Below are positions 27,901-39,900 of a DNA stretch of 64,000 nt, in pieces (position 1 is the first letter of the stretch; each line of letters starts with the position of its first letter). A program made the translations under genes and the position numbers. Origin of the DNA: Ramlibacter paludis (lineage in GTDB: Bacteria; Pseudomonadota; Gammaproteobacteria; Burkholderiales; Burkholderiaceae_C); NCBI RefSeq assembly GCF_022012305.1, contig NZ_JAKLTM010000003.1:558001-622000 (forward strand). Reading direction: 5' to 3'. Under the pieces are notes generated by a model. It had not been told where the DNA came from, made no database searches, and saw only the letters and a program-made list of their open reading frames with translations.

Positions 27901-30900
27901 CGTTTTCGGTGATCCGCACGTCGTCGTTGCCGCCGCCCGCGTCGACCCGCGTCACTTCGACCATCGCCGCGCCCGCGTTGCGCGCGGACTCGACGGTGAT
28001 GGTGTCGCGGCCGGTGCCGGCCAGCACCGTGACGCCGGCGCTGAAGCTGCCCGTGGCCGCATCGAAGCTGCTGCCGAAGAAGCCGGTGGTGGCGTTGTAG
28101 GTGATGGCGGCCGGCGCCAGGCCGGTCACCGTGGTGGCCGTGATGCGCACGTTGGTGTCGCCATCCGGGTCGTTCGAGTCGTCGATGACCAGCACGTTCC
28201 CGTTGCCGCCCTGCGCGTCGATGTCGAGCGCGCCCAGGATGCCGTCGAGCGAGCCGTCGCGTCCGACGGTGATGCGGTCGTTGCCGCCGCCGGTGCGCAG
28301 CCGGGTCGAGGGCTCGGTCGCCAGCACGAAGAAGGTGTCGGCCCCGGCGCCCAGGCGGATCTCGAGGTCCTCGATGCGTGCCGCCTGCACGAAGGTCGCG
28401 GTCCCCGCGCCATCCTGCATGTTCAGCCCAGACAGCGTGCCGCCGTCCAGCGTGCCGGTCAGCGGGGTCGAGGTGCCTTCGGTGCGGACGAACAACCGGT
28501 CGGCCCCGGCCTCGTAGGTCTCGGTCACCGTCTTCAGCGGGAACGGCAGCAGCACCAGGTGCGTGCTGGGGATCTTTGTGACCGGGTCGCGGATCACCTG
28601 GCCGGCGGCGTCGAGGTCGACGGCGGTCGCATAAGCCGGGCCGCTGCGCAGCGTGATGCTCCCGTTGGCATTCTTGGTGGCGTACTGCTGGCCGGCCGCG
28701 TTGGTCACCAGCGGCGTCACCGGTACCGGCGTGTGCTGGCCGGTGGCCGGATCGATGCCGTCCACCCAGTTGGGCGCGACTTCGGTCACATGCTTGTCGC
28801 CGTCGAAACTCAGGTTGGCATCGATCGCGTCGAGGTTGACCGCGTCGCTCCAGACCTCGACCACGTCGTTGCCGGCGCCGCCCAGGATGGACGTGTTGCC
28901 GGCGATGCTCTTGACGCGGACGTAGTCGTCGCCGCCGCCCAGCACCAGCCGCGTGCTGTCCGCATGCGTGTGTTCGATCGTGACTTCGTCGTCGTGGCTG
29001 CCCAGCCGGGCGTCCAGCGATTCGACGTCGTCGTACAGCACTTCGGCGCCCAGGCCCGCGCCGTTGAGGGAGCCCCATTCGCGGCCCGAGACGGTCCGCG
29101 CATCGAGCACCAGCGGGTCGCCCGCGCCGCCCTCGTCATGGACGACGATGCTGTCCTCGCCCTCGCCGCCTTCGATGTTGACCTTGCCGCGGATGCCGCC
29201 CAGCGTGTTGACGGCCGGCAGCTTGAAGGCAAACGGCGGCGCGTCCACCACCACCGGCGGCGGCGTGATCGTCGTCGTCTTCTTGACCTGGATGGTCTCG
29301 GTGGTGAAGGTGGCCGGCTGGTCGACCACGATGGTGGCGCTGACCGGCAGGCTGAAGCTGAAGGTGCCGCCCCAGCCGAAGAACCAGAACGAGAAGGTGT
29401 AGGTCTGCTGGTTGATCGACGCTACGTGGATCTGGTTGAAGGTGTTCTGCACCCCGAAGCGCTGCGCCAGCGAGTCGCTGATGGTGAAGTCCGGGTTCAG
29501 GTCCGTCAGCGCCACCACGCGGGTGAACGGCGCCGGGTCGTTGCTGACGATCCGGGTCTCGGTTTCATAGGTGACCTTGGTGGTCGGCGCCGGCTGCACG
29601 ATTTCCGGCGGCGGGTCGAACACCAGCACCGGATGGTCGCCACCGATGTGCACCGTGTCCTTGCCCGAGCCGCCGCGCACGTTTGTGACCAGGTTGGGGT
29701 TGGTGGTGAGGACGTAGATCTCGTCGTCGCCACCCGCCGTCTGCACGTTGATGGTCTCGATCTCCGAGAAATACGTGATGCGGCCGCCGCCGGCCACGAA
29801 CTTGTCCGTGACCACGAACACGTCCTTGATGCCGGTGCCCGTGATGGTCAGCGTGTCGTTGCCCGAGCCGCCGATGATCTCCACCGGCGCGTTCTGCAGG
29901 TACTCGTAGGAGTTGCTGCCGCTGCCGCCGTCCAGCGAGGTCAGGTTGACGGCCTTCTCCCGGCCGGCTTCCACCTTGACGAGGAAGGTGAACACGGCGA
30001 ACACGTCGTCGCCGGCGTCGCCGTGCAGGAACAGCTCGGCCTCGTTGTGGAAGACGTTGAATTCGTCGTTGCCGTCGCCGCCGCGCACGGTCATCTTCGC
30101 GGAGGTGCCGGGCGTGGTCTGCTGCAGGTTCACGACCTCGACGCCGAATTCGTCGATGTAGGTCTTGACCGAGGCGATGTCGATGCGGTCGTCGCCCGTC
30201 CCCATCTCGATCAGCGTCTCCATGGCGTTGTCGTCCACCAGGAAGGTGTCATTGCCGCCGAGGCTGCGGATGGTGAACTTGTCGATGCGGTCGAAGGCGA
30301 CGTCGTTGCGTGCCGGGTTGACGACCTTGGCCGCGATGCCCGTGTTGGTGAGGGTCTCGACCGGTGCGCCGCCGGCCGTCACCAGCAGCGGGTCGCCGAA
30401 GATGTCGTACAGCGGCCGGCCCTGGGCATCGGTCTGCTGCACATGGAACAGCGGCCGCCCCTGGCTGTCGGTCTTCTGCACCTCGCGCTGGCCGGCGACC
30501 AGCAGGCCGACCGGGAAGGCGGTGCCGTTGTCGTTGGCGCCCAGCCAGAACTGGTCGGCGCCGGCAGTGCCGTTGATCACCAGCTCGTCGAAGCCGTTCA
30601 CCACGTCGCTGTCGGTCACCGTGACCGGCAGGCCGACCAGCGAGCCGATGTTGAGCGTGATCAGGTCGTCGCCGGTGTTGCCGTCCAGCTTGAGCGACGC
30701 GCCCTCGGCGGCGGCGTCGCCGACGCCGTCGAACAGCGTCAGTTCGTCGTTGTCGAGGCCGCCCAGGACCTCCAGGTTGCCCGCCAGGGTATCGATGCGG
30801 ATCTTGTCGTTGCCGCCGCGGCCGTCGACGCGCGTGAAGCCGGCCATGGTGGCGGCGATCACCAGTTCGTCGCTGGCCGAACCGAGCACAAGGTTCAGGA

Positions 30901-33900
30901 CGTTGAAGTCCGCGTAGCGGATCACCGCGCTCATGCCCAGGCCGTTGAGGCTCTGCGCCGCCAGCGTGCCCTTGGCCGCGCCCGACTTGCCGACGGCGGT
31001 GCCGTCCTGGATGTTCACCGTGTCCGTGCCGCCTTCGGTCGCAACCTCCTTGCCGCCGACGAACAGTTCGCCCCGGATGCCCTGCAGGTCGGTGGTGACC
31101 CCGACGTTGACGGTGTCGTTGCCCGCGCCGGTGACGATGTTGGTGGCGCCGCCGGTGCTGCGCACGTTGACCACGTCGTTGCCGGTGTCGCTGAACACGT
31201 TGGTGGTCACGCCCGCGAGGGTGCTTTCGACCGTGATGTTGTCGGCCGCGTAGCCGCCCGCGAAGTTGAGCGTCTCGGCCTCGCCGTAGACGATCTTGCC
31301 GCCCATGCCGAAGCCGGTCACCTCGGTGGACCGGATCGTGCCCGCCACGCCGGTGCCGTCGAAGCTGTTGAGGATGTTGACGGTATCGGCGCCCGTGCCG
31401 CCCATGATCGTCAGCGTGGCGTCGATGTCCACCAGGGTCGCGGCCGCGCCGTAGACATTGATGGTGTCGTCGTCGGCCCCGGTGTTGACCGTGACGGCAT
31501 GCTGGATGCCTTGCACCGTCACCTCGTCGCGGCCGATGCCGGTGCTGAGCGTGACCGGCGCGCCGGTGCCGGTGATGCGGAAGACGTCCGCGCCGTCGCC
31601 GAGGGTGATGTCCAGCGCTTCGACGCGGCTGTACGCCACGTGCTCGGTGTAGCCCGCCTCCACGGTGCCGACGCCGATGTTGGTGGCGGACAGGCGGCCG
31701 CCGAAGCCGCTGTCGTCGGCCTGGTTGGCGATCACGAGCCGGTCGGTGCCACCCGTGCCGAAGGTGGCGCTGTAGAACTCCTGCACCTGCATCCGCGGCT
31801 TCTGGGTGACCACCGTGACCGGGATCTTCGCCGTGAGGGTCTGGGTCGCCGGCGTGCGATCCCCGTTCTTCGCGATGACGCGCAGGCCGTTGCGGATGTC
31901 GTAGGTGACCAGCGTGCCGTCGGTGAACTTCTGGCGGCCGTGCTGCGCCGCCGTCTGCATCCAGTCGCCGTTGGGATCGATGCGCTCGAGTTCGGGGTCG
32001 AGGTACACCAGCTTGCCGAGGCTCTTGCGCAGCTGGCCGGTCTGCGGATCGGTCTCGAACAGCTCGGCGCCGTCGAACACGGCGGCATCGGTGAAGATGT
32101 ACTGGCTGTTGGCGAAGACGCCGCCGTCCTCGCGGCGATAGGCCGTGAAGTTGGCGTTCAGGTAGGCCGATGTGATGTCGACCAGGTTCTCGGCCACCTT
32201 GCCTTGTGCCGTGATCGTCGCGACCGGGATGAACTCGGACGTGGCGGTGGAGGTTTCGTAGCGGTGCGCGTCGCCCTGGAAGTCGAGCACGCCGTGGACG
32301 TCGCCGAGGTCGTGGGTGGCGTCGCCGACCGTCACCGTGTCGCTGCCCGCGCCGCCCAGGATGGTGACGTTGCCGGCGGTGGCCAGCACGCTGACGCTGT
32401 CGTCGCCGCCGCCCAGCGCCACTTCGATGTCGCCGGCGACGTGCGAGCCGACCGGCGTCACGTCCATGTTGACGGTGAGCGTGTCCGCCACGCCCGTCAG
32501 GCGCAGCTGGGTTTCCTCGAAGCGCTCGAATTCGACGCCGAAGTAGTTGCTCAGGCCCGTGGTGACCTGGCCGAAGCCGGTCAGCACGTTGACGGCCTCC
32601 AACACGGTGTCGCCTTGCGCCAGTCCGCTGGCGCGCACGGAGCGCGTCGCCGCGTCGCGGCCGGTGCCGTTGGTCGACAGCACGGCCAGTCCGGCGATGC
32701 GGCCCGGCGCGTTGCCGGTCTGCTTGACGAACAGAACCGGGTCGTTGCCGGCCAGCGTGTAGGTGCCGCCGGCGCCGCGCGTGACCGTGATCACGCCACT
32801 GGCCGCGTTGAAGGTGTAGCCGCTGGTGATGGCCTGCCCCAGCGTGGTCGCCAGCTTGGAGGCGATGGTCTGCGCCGTGTCGCCCGCCACCGACTTGTAG
32901 CTGAGGGTGCGGTTCTCCACCGTGACGGTGTAGACGGTGTTGGACACGACCTGGCTGATCGCCACCGCGCCGACGCCGTTGACGGGACCGGTGACGGTGG
33001 TGAGCGGCGGCTGCAACTCCGCCGTGTAGCCGCTGCCGCCGTTGACCGCCGTGGCCAGCCGGGCGGCGACCGAGCGCAGGCTCTCGCCGCTGTTGGCGGT
33101 GACGCTGTACGTGGATGTCCCGGCGCGCAGGCTCCAGATGTCGCCGGCGACGGACGCGCCGCGCAGCGTCAGGTTGTGGCCGTCGCGCTCGTCCAGGAAT
33201 TCGTTGTCGCCGGCGGTGTAGAGCAGCCGGCCCTGGGCATCGCGCTCCTGCACCTTGTACAGGAGTTCCAGCGTGCCCTCGTGCACCGTGCCGTTCTCGT
33301 CGTGCACCACGAAGCGGTCTTCGTCCGCGCCGCCGTCCACCCGCAGCTTGCCGGCGAACTGGTTCAGGTTGTCGACGCGCGCCTCGGCGATGTAGTAGGC
33401 CTTGGGGTCGACCCACAGCTTCGGCGGCGACGTCGCGTAGTACGTCTGGAACATCCAGTCCGCGAGGTTGTAGTACGAGAAGCCCGGGACGGTGTAGCCG
33501 GCCTGCGTGCGCACCTGCAGCTGCTGGTGCTGGTTCCAGGCGCGGTCGTCCCACTTGACGAACGCGTCGGTCTTGGACGTGAGGTAGACCGAGGCGTTGA
33601 TGAAGTTGCGCAGGTCGTCGGCCGGGCCGACGCCGTTGTCGTAGGTGAAGCCGCCGTAGCCCGGCACGTTGACCGTGCCCTGGATGTCGTACAGCGAAGG
33701 CGCGAAGAAGAACCACCACGGGGTGCCGCCGCCGCCGTAGCCCTGCCACCAGAGCTGGAACTGCGCGGTGAGCCGCGCCAGGTCCTGCGTGCTGCCCCAG
33801 GACGGCGGATAGTAGTAGTACCAGGCGCCCTGGCTGTCGATCTTGAACAGGTTGGCCGCCACCCACGAGTAGTAATCGAGGTTGCCGTTCCAGCCGCCGT

Positions 33901-36900
33901 TCTGCAGCATCTGCCAGATCTTGTCGTCTTCCTGGCGCAGGATGGGATCGGGCGTGAACAGGTACTCGGGCGGGTCGCGCAGCACGGGGGTCTGCTCGCC
34001 GCCCATGTGGATGGTGTCGTCGCCGGAGCCGCCGCGGATCACCGTTTCCAGCTGGTCGGAGGTCGACAGCACGTAGATCTCGTCGTCGCCGTCCGCGGTG
34101 TTCAGCTCCAGGCGTTCGATGCCTTCGAAGTTGATGAAGCGGCCGGCGCCGGCCACGAAGTTCTTGGCCACCACGAACACGTCGCCGATCGGCGTGCCGT
34201 TGATCACGATGGTGTCGACGCCCGGACCGCCGTCGATGTTGACGTTGGCGCTCTGCAGGTAGTCGTACAGGGCGGCCTGGTCGGCACGCCGCTGGTCGCC
34301 GGTGCGCACGTCGTAGGTGTTGGTGCCCTGCCCGCCCACCAGCGAGCGTGCCTTCGGCCGGTTGTCGTTGTTGAGGCTGGTCTTCTCCACCAGGAAGGTG
34401 TTGATGATGAAGAGGTCGTCCCCGCTCTCGCCGTACAGCCAGATCTCGGCCTTGTTGTAGTTGATCTCGAATTCGTCGTTGCCGCTGCCGCCGAAGATCT
34501 GCGTGCGGGCACTGACGCCGGCCGTGGTCAGCGACAGGTCCACCACCGGGATGCCGTCGTTGTTGCTGGAGGGCTTGAGCACCACGGTGCCGATGGCCAC
34601 CGTGTCCTTGCCGGCGCCGAGGTAGATCTCGGTGTCGGCGCGGTTGTCGTCCAGGCGCACGGAATCGGCGCCTTCGCCGGTGTCGATGACGATCTTCTCG
34701 ATGCGGGCGTCGTAGTGGATGACGTCGGGCGAATCCGCGCCGACCACGATGCGCGCGTCCTGCTGCGGCGTGTTCGGGTTCAGCACTTCCATCCGCAGCA
34801 GGTCGGCCACGTCGCGCCCGAACACCAGCAGGTAGTCGAGACCGGTGGTGCCGCCGCTGTCGGCGATGGTGATGTTGGAGCCGGCGCCGTCGGTGGTGTA
34901 GATGACGTAGTTCTCGGCCGCGGAGCTGCCGAAGTTGGACACGTTGTCCAGGGTGACGGCGGCGCTCACCACCGTGACCGACAGCATGCCGTTGGCAGCC
35001 GCGTTCACCACGCCGTTGTTGTCGTTGACCACCAGCAGGTTGTCGTTCTCGCCGCCGGTCAGGCGCACGAACTCGAAGATCGGCTGGCCGGCCTGCAGCA
35101 GGCTCTCGACCTCCACCCCCGCCAGCCACTGGTCGTAGGTGCCGCGCTGGATGTGACCCGCCAGGTAGTAGTTGCCGTACAGGGCCAGGTCGAGGTTGCG
35201 CGTCTCGGTCAGGGTGTCGCTGCCGCCGGCATCGAGGAACACGTCCACGCCGGCGCCGCCGGTGACGAGGTCGTTGCCCAGGCCGGACTGGATCTCGTCG
35301 ACGAACATCGAGCCGATCACGGTGTCGTCGCCCACGCCGCTGTGCAGGTGCAGGATCTTCACCAGTTCGACCGTGATGCCGCGCGCATCCAGCGTGTCGC
35401 GGTCCGCCGCGTTGGCGGCCGAGAGATCGGCGCCCTGCGCGTAGCTGCGCACGAACACCTCGTCGCTGGCCTTGTTGCTGTTCTCCACCTGCACCAGCAC
35501 GCCGCCCTGCAGGGCGACCTGCATGACGTTGGCGCTGGTGTTGTTGTCGAACAGGGTGCGCGCCGTGAAGCTGTCGGCGCCGCCCGTGCCGAACACGGTG
35601 ATGGTGTCGGCCTGGGAGTCGAGGCCGAACACCGGCGTGACGAAGCGGTCGTAGACGATGTTGTTGTTCTCGTCGCGCTGGTACACCGGCACGCCCTTGA
35701 GCGGCTCGGCGGTCAGCGAGAACAGCTCGCCGCTCACGCGCGTGACCTGGATCGTGGCGCGCTCGTCGGCGTTGTTGCCGTCGTTGACGACCGTCACCAG
35801 GTAACCCGCAGGGACACCGGTGATCGCGGCCAGCTTGGCGGCGATGACGTCGACGTCCAGTCCGTCGGTGGTGTTGGCGGTGTAGGAAGCCTTCCAGTCG
35901 CCGATGCTGTAGCTCCAGACGCTGCCGGGGTTCACCGGGCCGATGAAGGTCACCTTGCCGGCCACGCCGACCTGCGGCTTGGTCACCTGTGCCACCGATT
36001 CCATGATCGGCGCGCCGTTGGCATCGACGGCCGCCACCGGCGTCTTGATGCTCTGCGAGGTGTTGTGCAGGCGCGTTTCGGCCTGTTCCAGCACGAAGGC
36101 GCCGGTCGCCGTCTTGAGCTTGTCGCCCGTGGCGTCCTGCACCCGGTAGACCGTGCCGCCTATCGTCACGTCCAGCAGCTTGGGCGTGCCGTCCATGTCG
36201 TACAGGTAGCTGCCGTTGCCGGCCAGCTTGAAGCGGTAGAACGAGTCGCGCGGCGTGAAGTCGCCGGTCTGCGGGGTCGCTCCCACGATCGCCACGTAGG
36301 CGTTGTTCTGGGCATCGCCGCCCAGGCTGCGGATGCGTGTCTCCACCTGCTCCAGCACCGGCTTGCCGGCGACCAGCAGGCGCGGGCCGGTGTAGGCCTG
36401 CACGTTGGTCAGCACGCCGCGGATGGTTTCCTGCTGCAGCTTGGGCGAGCCGTCCTCGTTGTAGAGATAGGTGCCGCCGGTGCGCAGCTGCCAGCGCGAG
36501 AAGGTCTGCAGGACCGTTTCGCCCGTCGCGAGCGGATCGGTGTGCAGCACGACCTTCTGGTTGCTGCGCTGGAACACCTGCTCGGTATCCATGACCACCG
36601 AGGTGCTCGTCGCGCGCGTCTCCACTTCCTCCAGCACATGGGCGCCGCCGGCGGCGGTGAAGAGCACGGCGTTGGCGCTCGTGCGCTGCACCCAGAAGTC
36701 GCGCCCGCCGATGTCCTGCTTGTCCAGCAAGGGCACGCCCTGTGAATCGAACAGGTGGCTGCCGGAAGCCAGGCGATAGCGGTAGAAGCTGCTGACCGTT
36801 TCCGCGACGCCGTCGCCGGTGGTGTCGCCGATCGAGACCGGCAGCGCGCTTTCGCTCACGAGCCGGCGCGATTCCACCGTCTCCAGCACCGGCTGGCCGT

Positions 36901-39900
36901 TCAGCAGCAGCAGGTTGCCCACATGGCGCTGGATCGGGTCGGCATCGCCGGGACCGGCCAGGGAGAATTCGAAGGTGATGTTGCCCGTGTTGCGGAAGGT
37001 CAGCACGCCATTGTTGGCGGTGGCCGTGTAGGTCGAGCCGGAGGGCAGCGCCGCCGCGATGCGCGTGGCCAGGGTGGCGACGGAGTCGCCGCTGGCGGCG
37101 TTCACCTGGTAATCGATGTTGGTGTTGTCCGAGCCGCGGATGCTGACGCTCCAGGTGCCGCCGGCGACGATGGGGCCGACCAGCGCCGCCCGCACCTCGG
37201 TGCCGGACACCACCGTCACGTCGGCGGTCGACTGGTACAAGGGCGCGCCGCTGGCGTCGAACAGGTACTGGCCGCCATCCTGCAGGGCATAGCGCCGGAA
37301 GACGAAGCTGTCCTCCGTGATCGGCTTGGTGGTCTGCACGAAGACCGGCGTCACGATCTTGCCGCCCTCGGTGGCGAGCACCAGGTTGCGCGTCTCGACC
37401 TGGATCAGGCCCTGGGTGGTGTCGACCACGCCCAGGTGCTGCTGCACGCGGTAGTTGGTGCCGTTGATCAGCTCGTTCAGGATCGTCGGCGTGCCGTCGT
37501 CGTTGAACAGGTAGTTGCCGCTGGTGAGCGCGTGGCGGACGAAGGTGTCGTCCACTTCCTGGCCCTCGCCCAGCGGATCGAGGTCGTGGTCGCGCAGGTA
37601 CACCGCGCGCTGGCTGCCGGCCAGGTACACGGTGCGGTTGCCGCCGGTGGTGGCGACCACCGTGCTTTCGGAGACGGTCGCGCCCTGGAGGATGCGCTGC
37701 TGCTCGAAGATCTCGCCGCGGCCGGCGTCCACTTCGACGCGGCCCAGCGCCGCGCCGCGCAGGTCGGCCACGTTGATGATGTCGGCGCCCTCGCCCGCTT
37801 CCAGCCGCAGCAGTTCGACGCTGTTCATCGAGACCAGCGCCACCAGGCCGCCGAAGTCGGTGTAGGTGACGGTGGAATCCGTGGTGCTGCCGCGCCGCAC
37901 GTCGAAGGTGTCGGTCACCGCGCCGGTCTGCGCCTGCACCAGCACCTTGTCGCTGCCGGTGCCGCCATCGACGGTGTCATTGCCGTCGCCATGCGTCCAG
38001 CGGATGAAGTCGCCGCCGTCGCCGGCGTTGATCACGTCGGCCGCGAGGCCGCCCACCAGCTGGTCGTCGCCGCCTTCGCCGAAGATCGTGTCTACGCCTT
38101 CGTTGCCTTCGATGTAGTCGTCGCCGGAGCCGCCGACCAGCATGTCGTCGCCCAGGCCGCCCTTGATCTTGTCGATGCCGGCGCCGCCATAGATGCTGTC
38201 GTTGCCTTCGCCGCCGTCGATCTGGTCGCGGTCTTCCGAGTCGCCACCGTCGCGCGTATCGTTGCCGTAGATGATGTCGTTGCCGGCCAGGCCGACGATC
38301 AGGTCGCGGCCCGCGCCGCCGTAGATCGTGTCGACCAGGCTGCCGCCCGCGATCTTGTCGTCGCCGGAGCCGCCGCGCAGCGTGGCGGCCGTGTAGCGGA
38401 CCTGCGTTTCGTCCTCGGGCACGGCGATCTTGATGTCGTCGCGGCCGCTGCCGCCGTCGACGTCGATGGCGCCCAGCACGGCTGCCGTGATTTCCACGAT
38501 GTCGTCGTCGTTGCCGCCGCGTACCGTGACGTTGCGGCCGCTGGTCACCGTGAACTTGTCGTTCCCGCCGCCGCCTTCCAGCAGGATGTCCATGCCGTCC
38601 AGTCCGGCATCGATGAAGTAGCGGTCGGCCTCGGAGCTGCCGTGGCCTTCGATGCGCGTGACCTGGCTGACCATGAAGTCGCGCGCGAAGCTGCCCATGC
38701 GGGCCCGGATGTGGTTGCCGGTCTCGCTGCCGACCCACTCCAGCGCCTGGCTGGCGTCGTTCCAGACGTAGTCGCCGCGCTCGACGCGGTGCGTGTGCGC
38801 CTCGTCGACGGCGGAGCCGTCCACCTCGTTGACCAGCACCAGCGTGCTGCCTTCCAGGCGCGCCACCACCGGCACGTCGGGCGGCGGGCAGCTGTGTTCG
38901 AAGCTGGCGATGACCACGTCGACGAAGCGTTCGCGCGCCTCGAACAGGGTGATCTCGAAGAAGCCGGCGTCGATGCCGACCCAGATGAAGGCCTCCAGGA
39001 AGGCGCGCAGCTCGCCGTGCATGTTGAACAGGCACAGCGGGTCCTGGTCGATGCGCGCGATGATCTCGTCGATGCGCAGCTTGCCGTCGTACTTCGCCGT
39101 CGGGTTGACCGTGCCCGGGCCGGTGCCCTTGTTCGGCACGTCGGCCAGGTCGAAGTCGATGCGGGCTTCGATGCCGCCCTCGACGCCGGCCTCCACGAGG
39201 CCGCCAATGCCCAGCGAGGCGCCGGCCTTGATCGCGGCATAGAGCGAGATTTCCGGCTTGTCGGTGGCGCTGCCCTCGATGCCGTGGTCGTCGACGAAGA
39301 AGCCTTCGAAGATGCGGTCGATCTCGCTGAGCGCGAAGTCCTCTTCCTCGGCCCAGGCCCGGATGCCCGAAGTGTCGAAGCCGAAGCTGAAGTTGGTCTT
39401 GGCCGAGATCTCGCCGGTCAGCCGGGCGTTCAGGCCCGGGAACACGGGGTAGGACTTGGTGTAGGTGAAGCCCAGGTCCAGGTTGGGCATGTCGAAGATG
39501 AAGAGGTCGACGTCCTTGCCCATGAGCAGGCCGAAGACGCTCTTCGGGTCCTGCAGGATCGGGAAGCGGAACGCGCCCTTGGTCGTGCCGAACTTCTTGG
39601 TCACCTGCGCCGCGCTGCTGCCGGCGGCCGCGCCGCCCAGGTTGCCCAGGTTGGGCGTGGCGGCGGTGGTGGTGGGCACCGATGCGGCGCTCTTGGCCGC
39701 CAGCTGCGCTCCGCCCAGCGTGAAACTGCCGAAGTTGATCAGGATGCTGTCGTTGCCGACGCTGTTGACCATGTCGATGAAGTCGATCGCGTCCTGGATC
39801 GCATACACCGCCTTTTCGACGGTGGCGAACTGGGTGGCCGACAGCTTCAGGCGCGCCAGGTCCAGCAGGCGGAACTGGGTGATGCCCAGGTCGATCGGCG

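Noticed and set aside
18974-36745. A stop-free plus-strand frame of 5,923 codons antisense to the giant gene
   Set aside because: Its product is low-complexity Val/Ala/Gly/Asp/His/Arg sequence that mirrors the sense repeats. High GC and repeated GGxGxD codons remove stops from this antisense frame. No start signal or known domain is seen.
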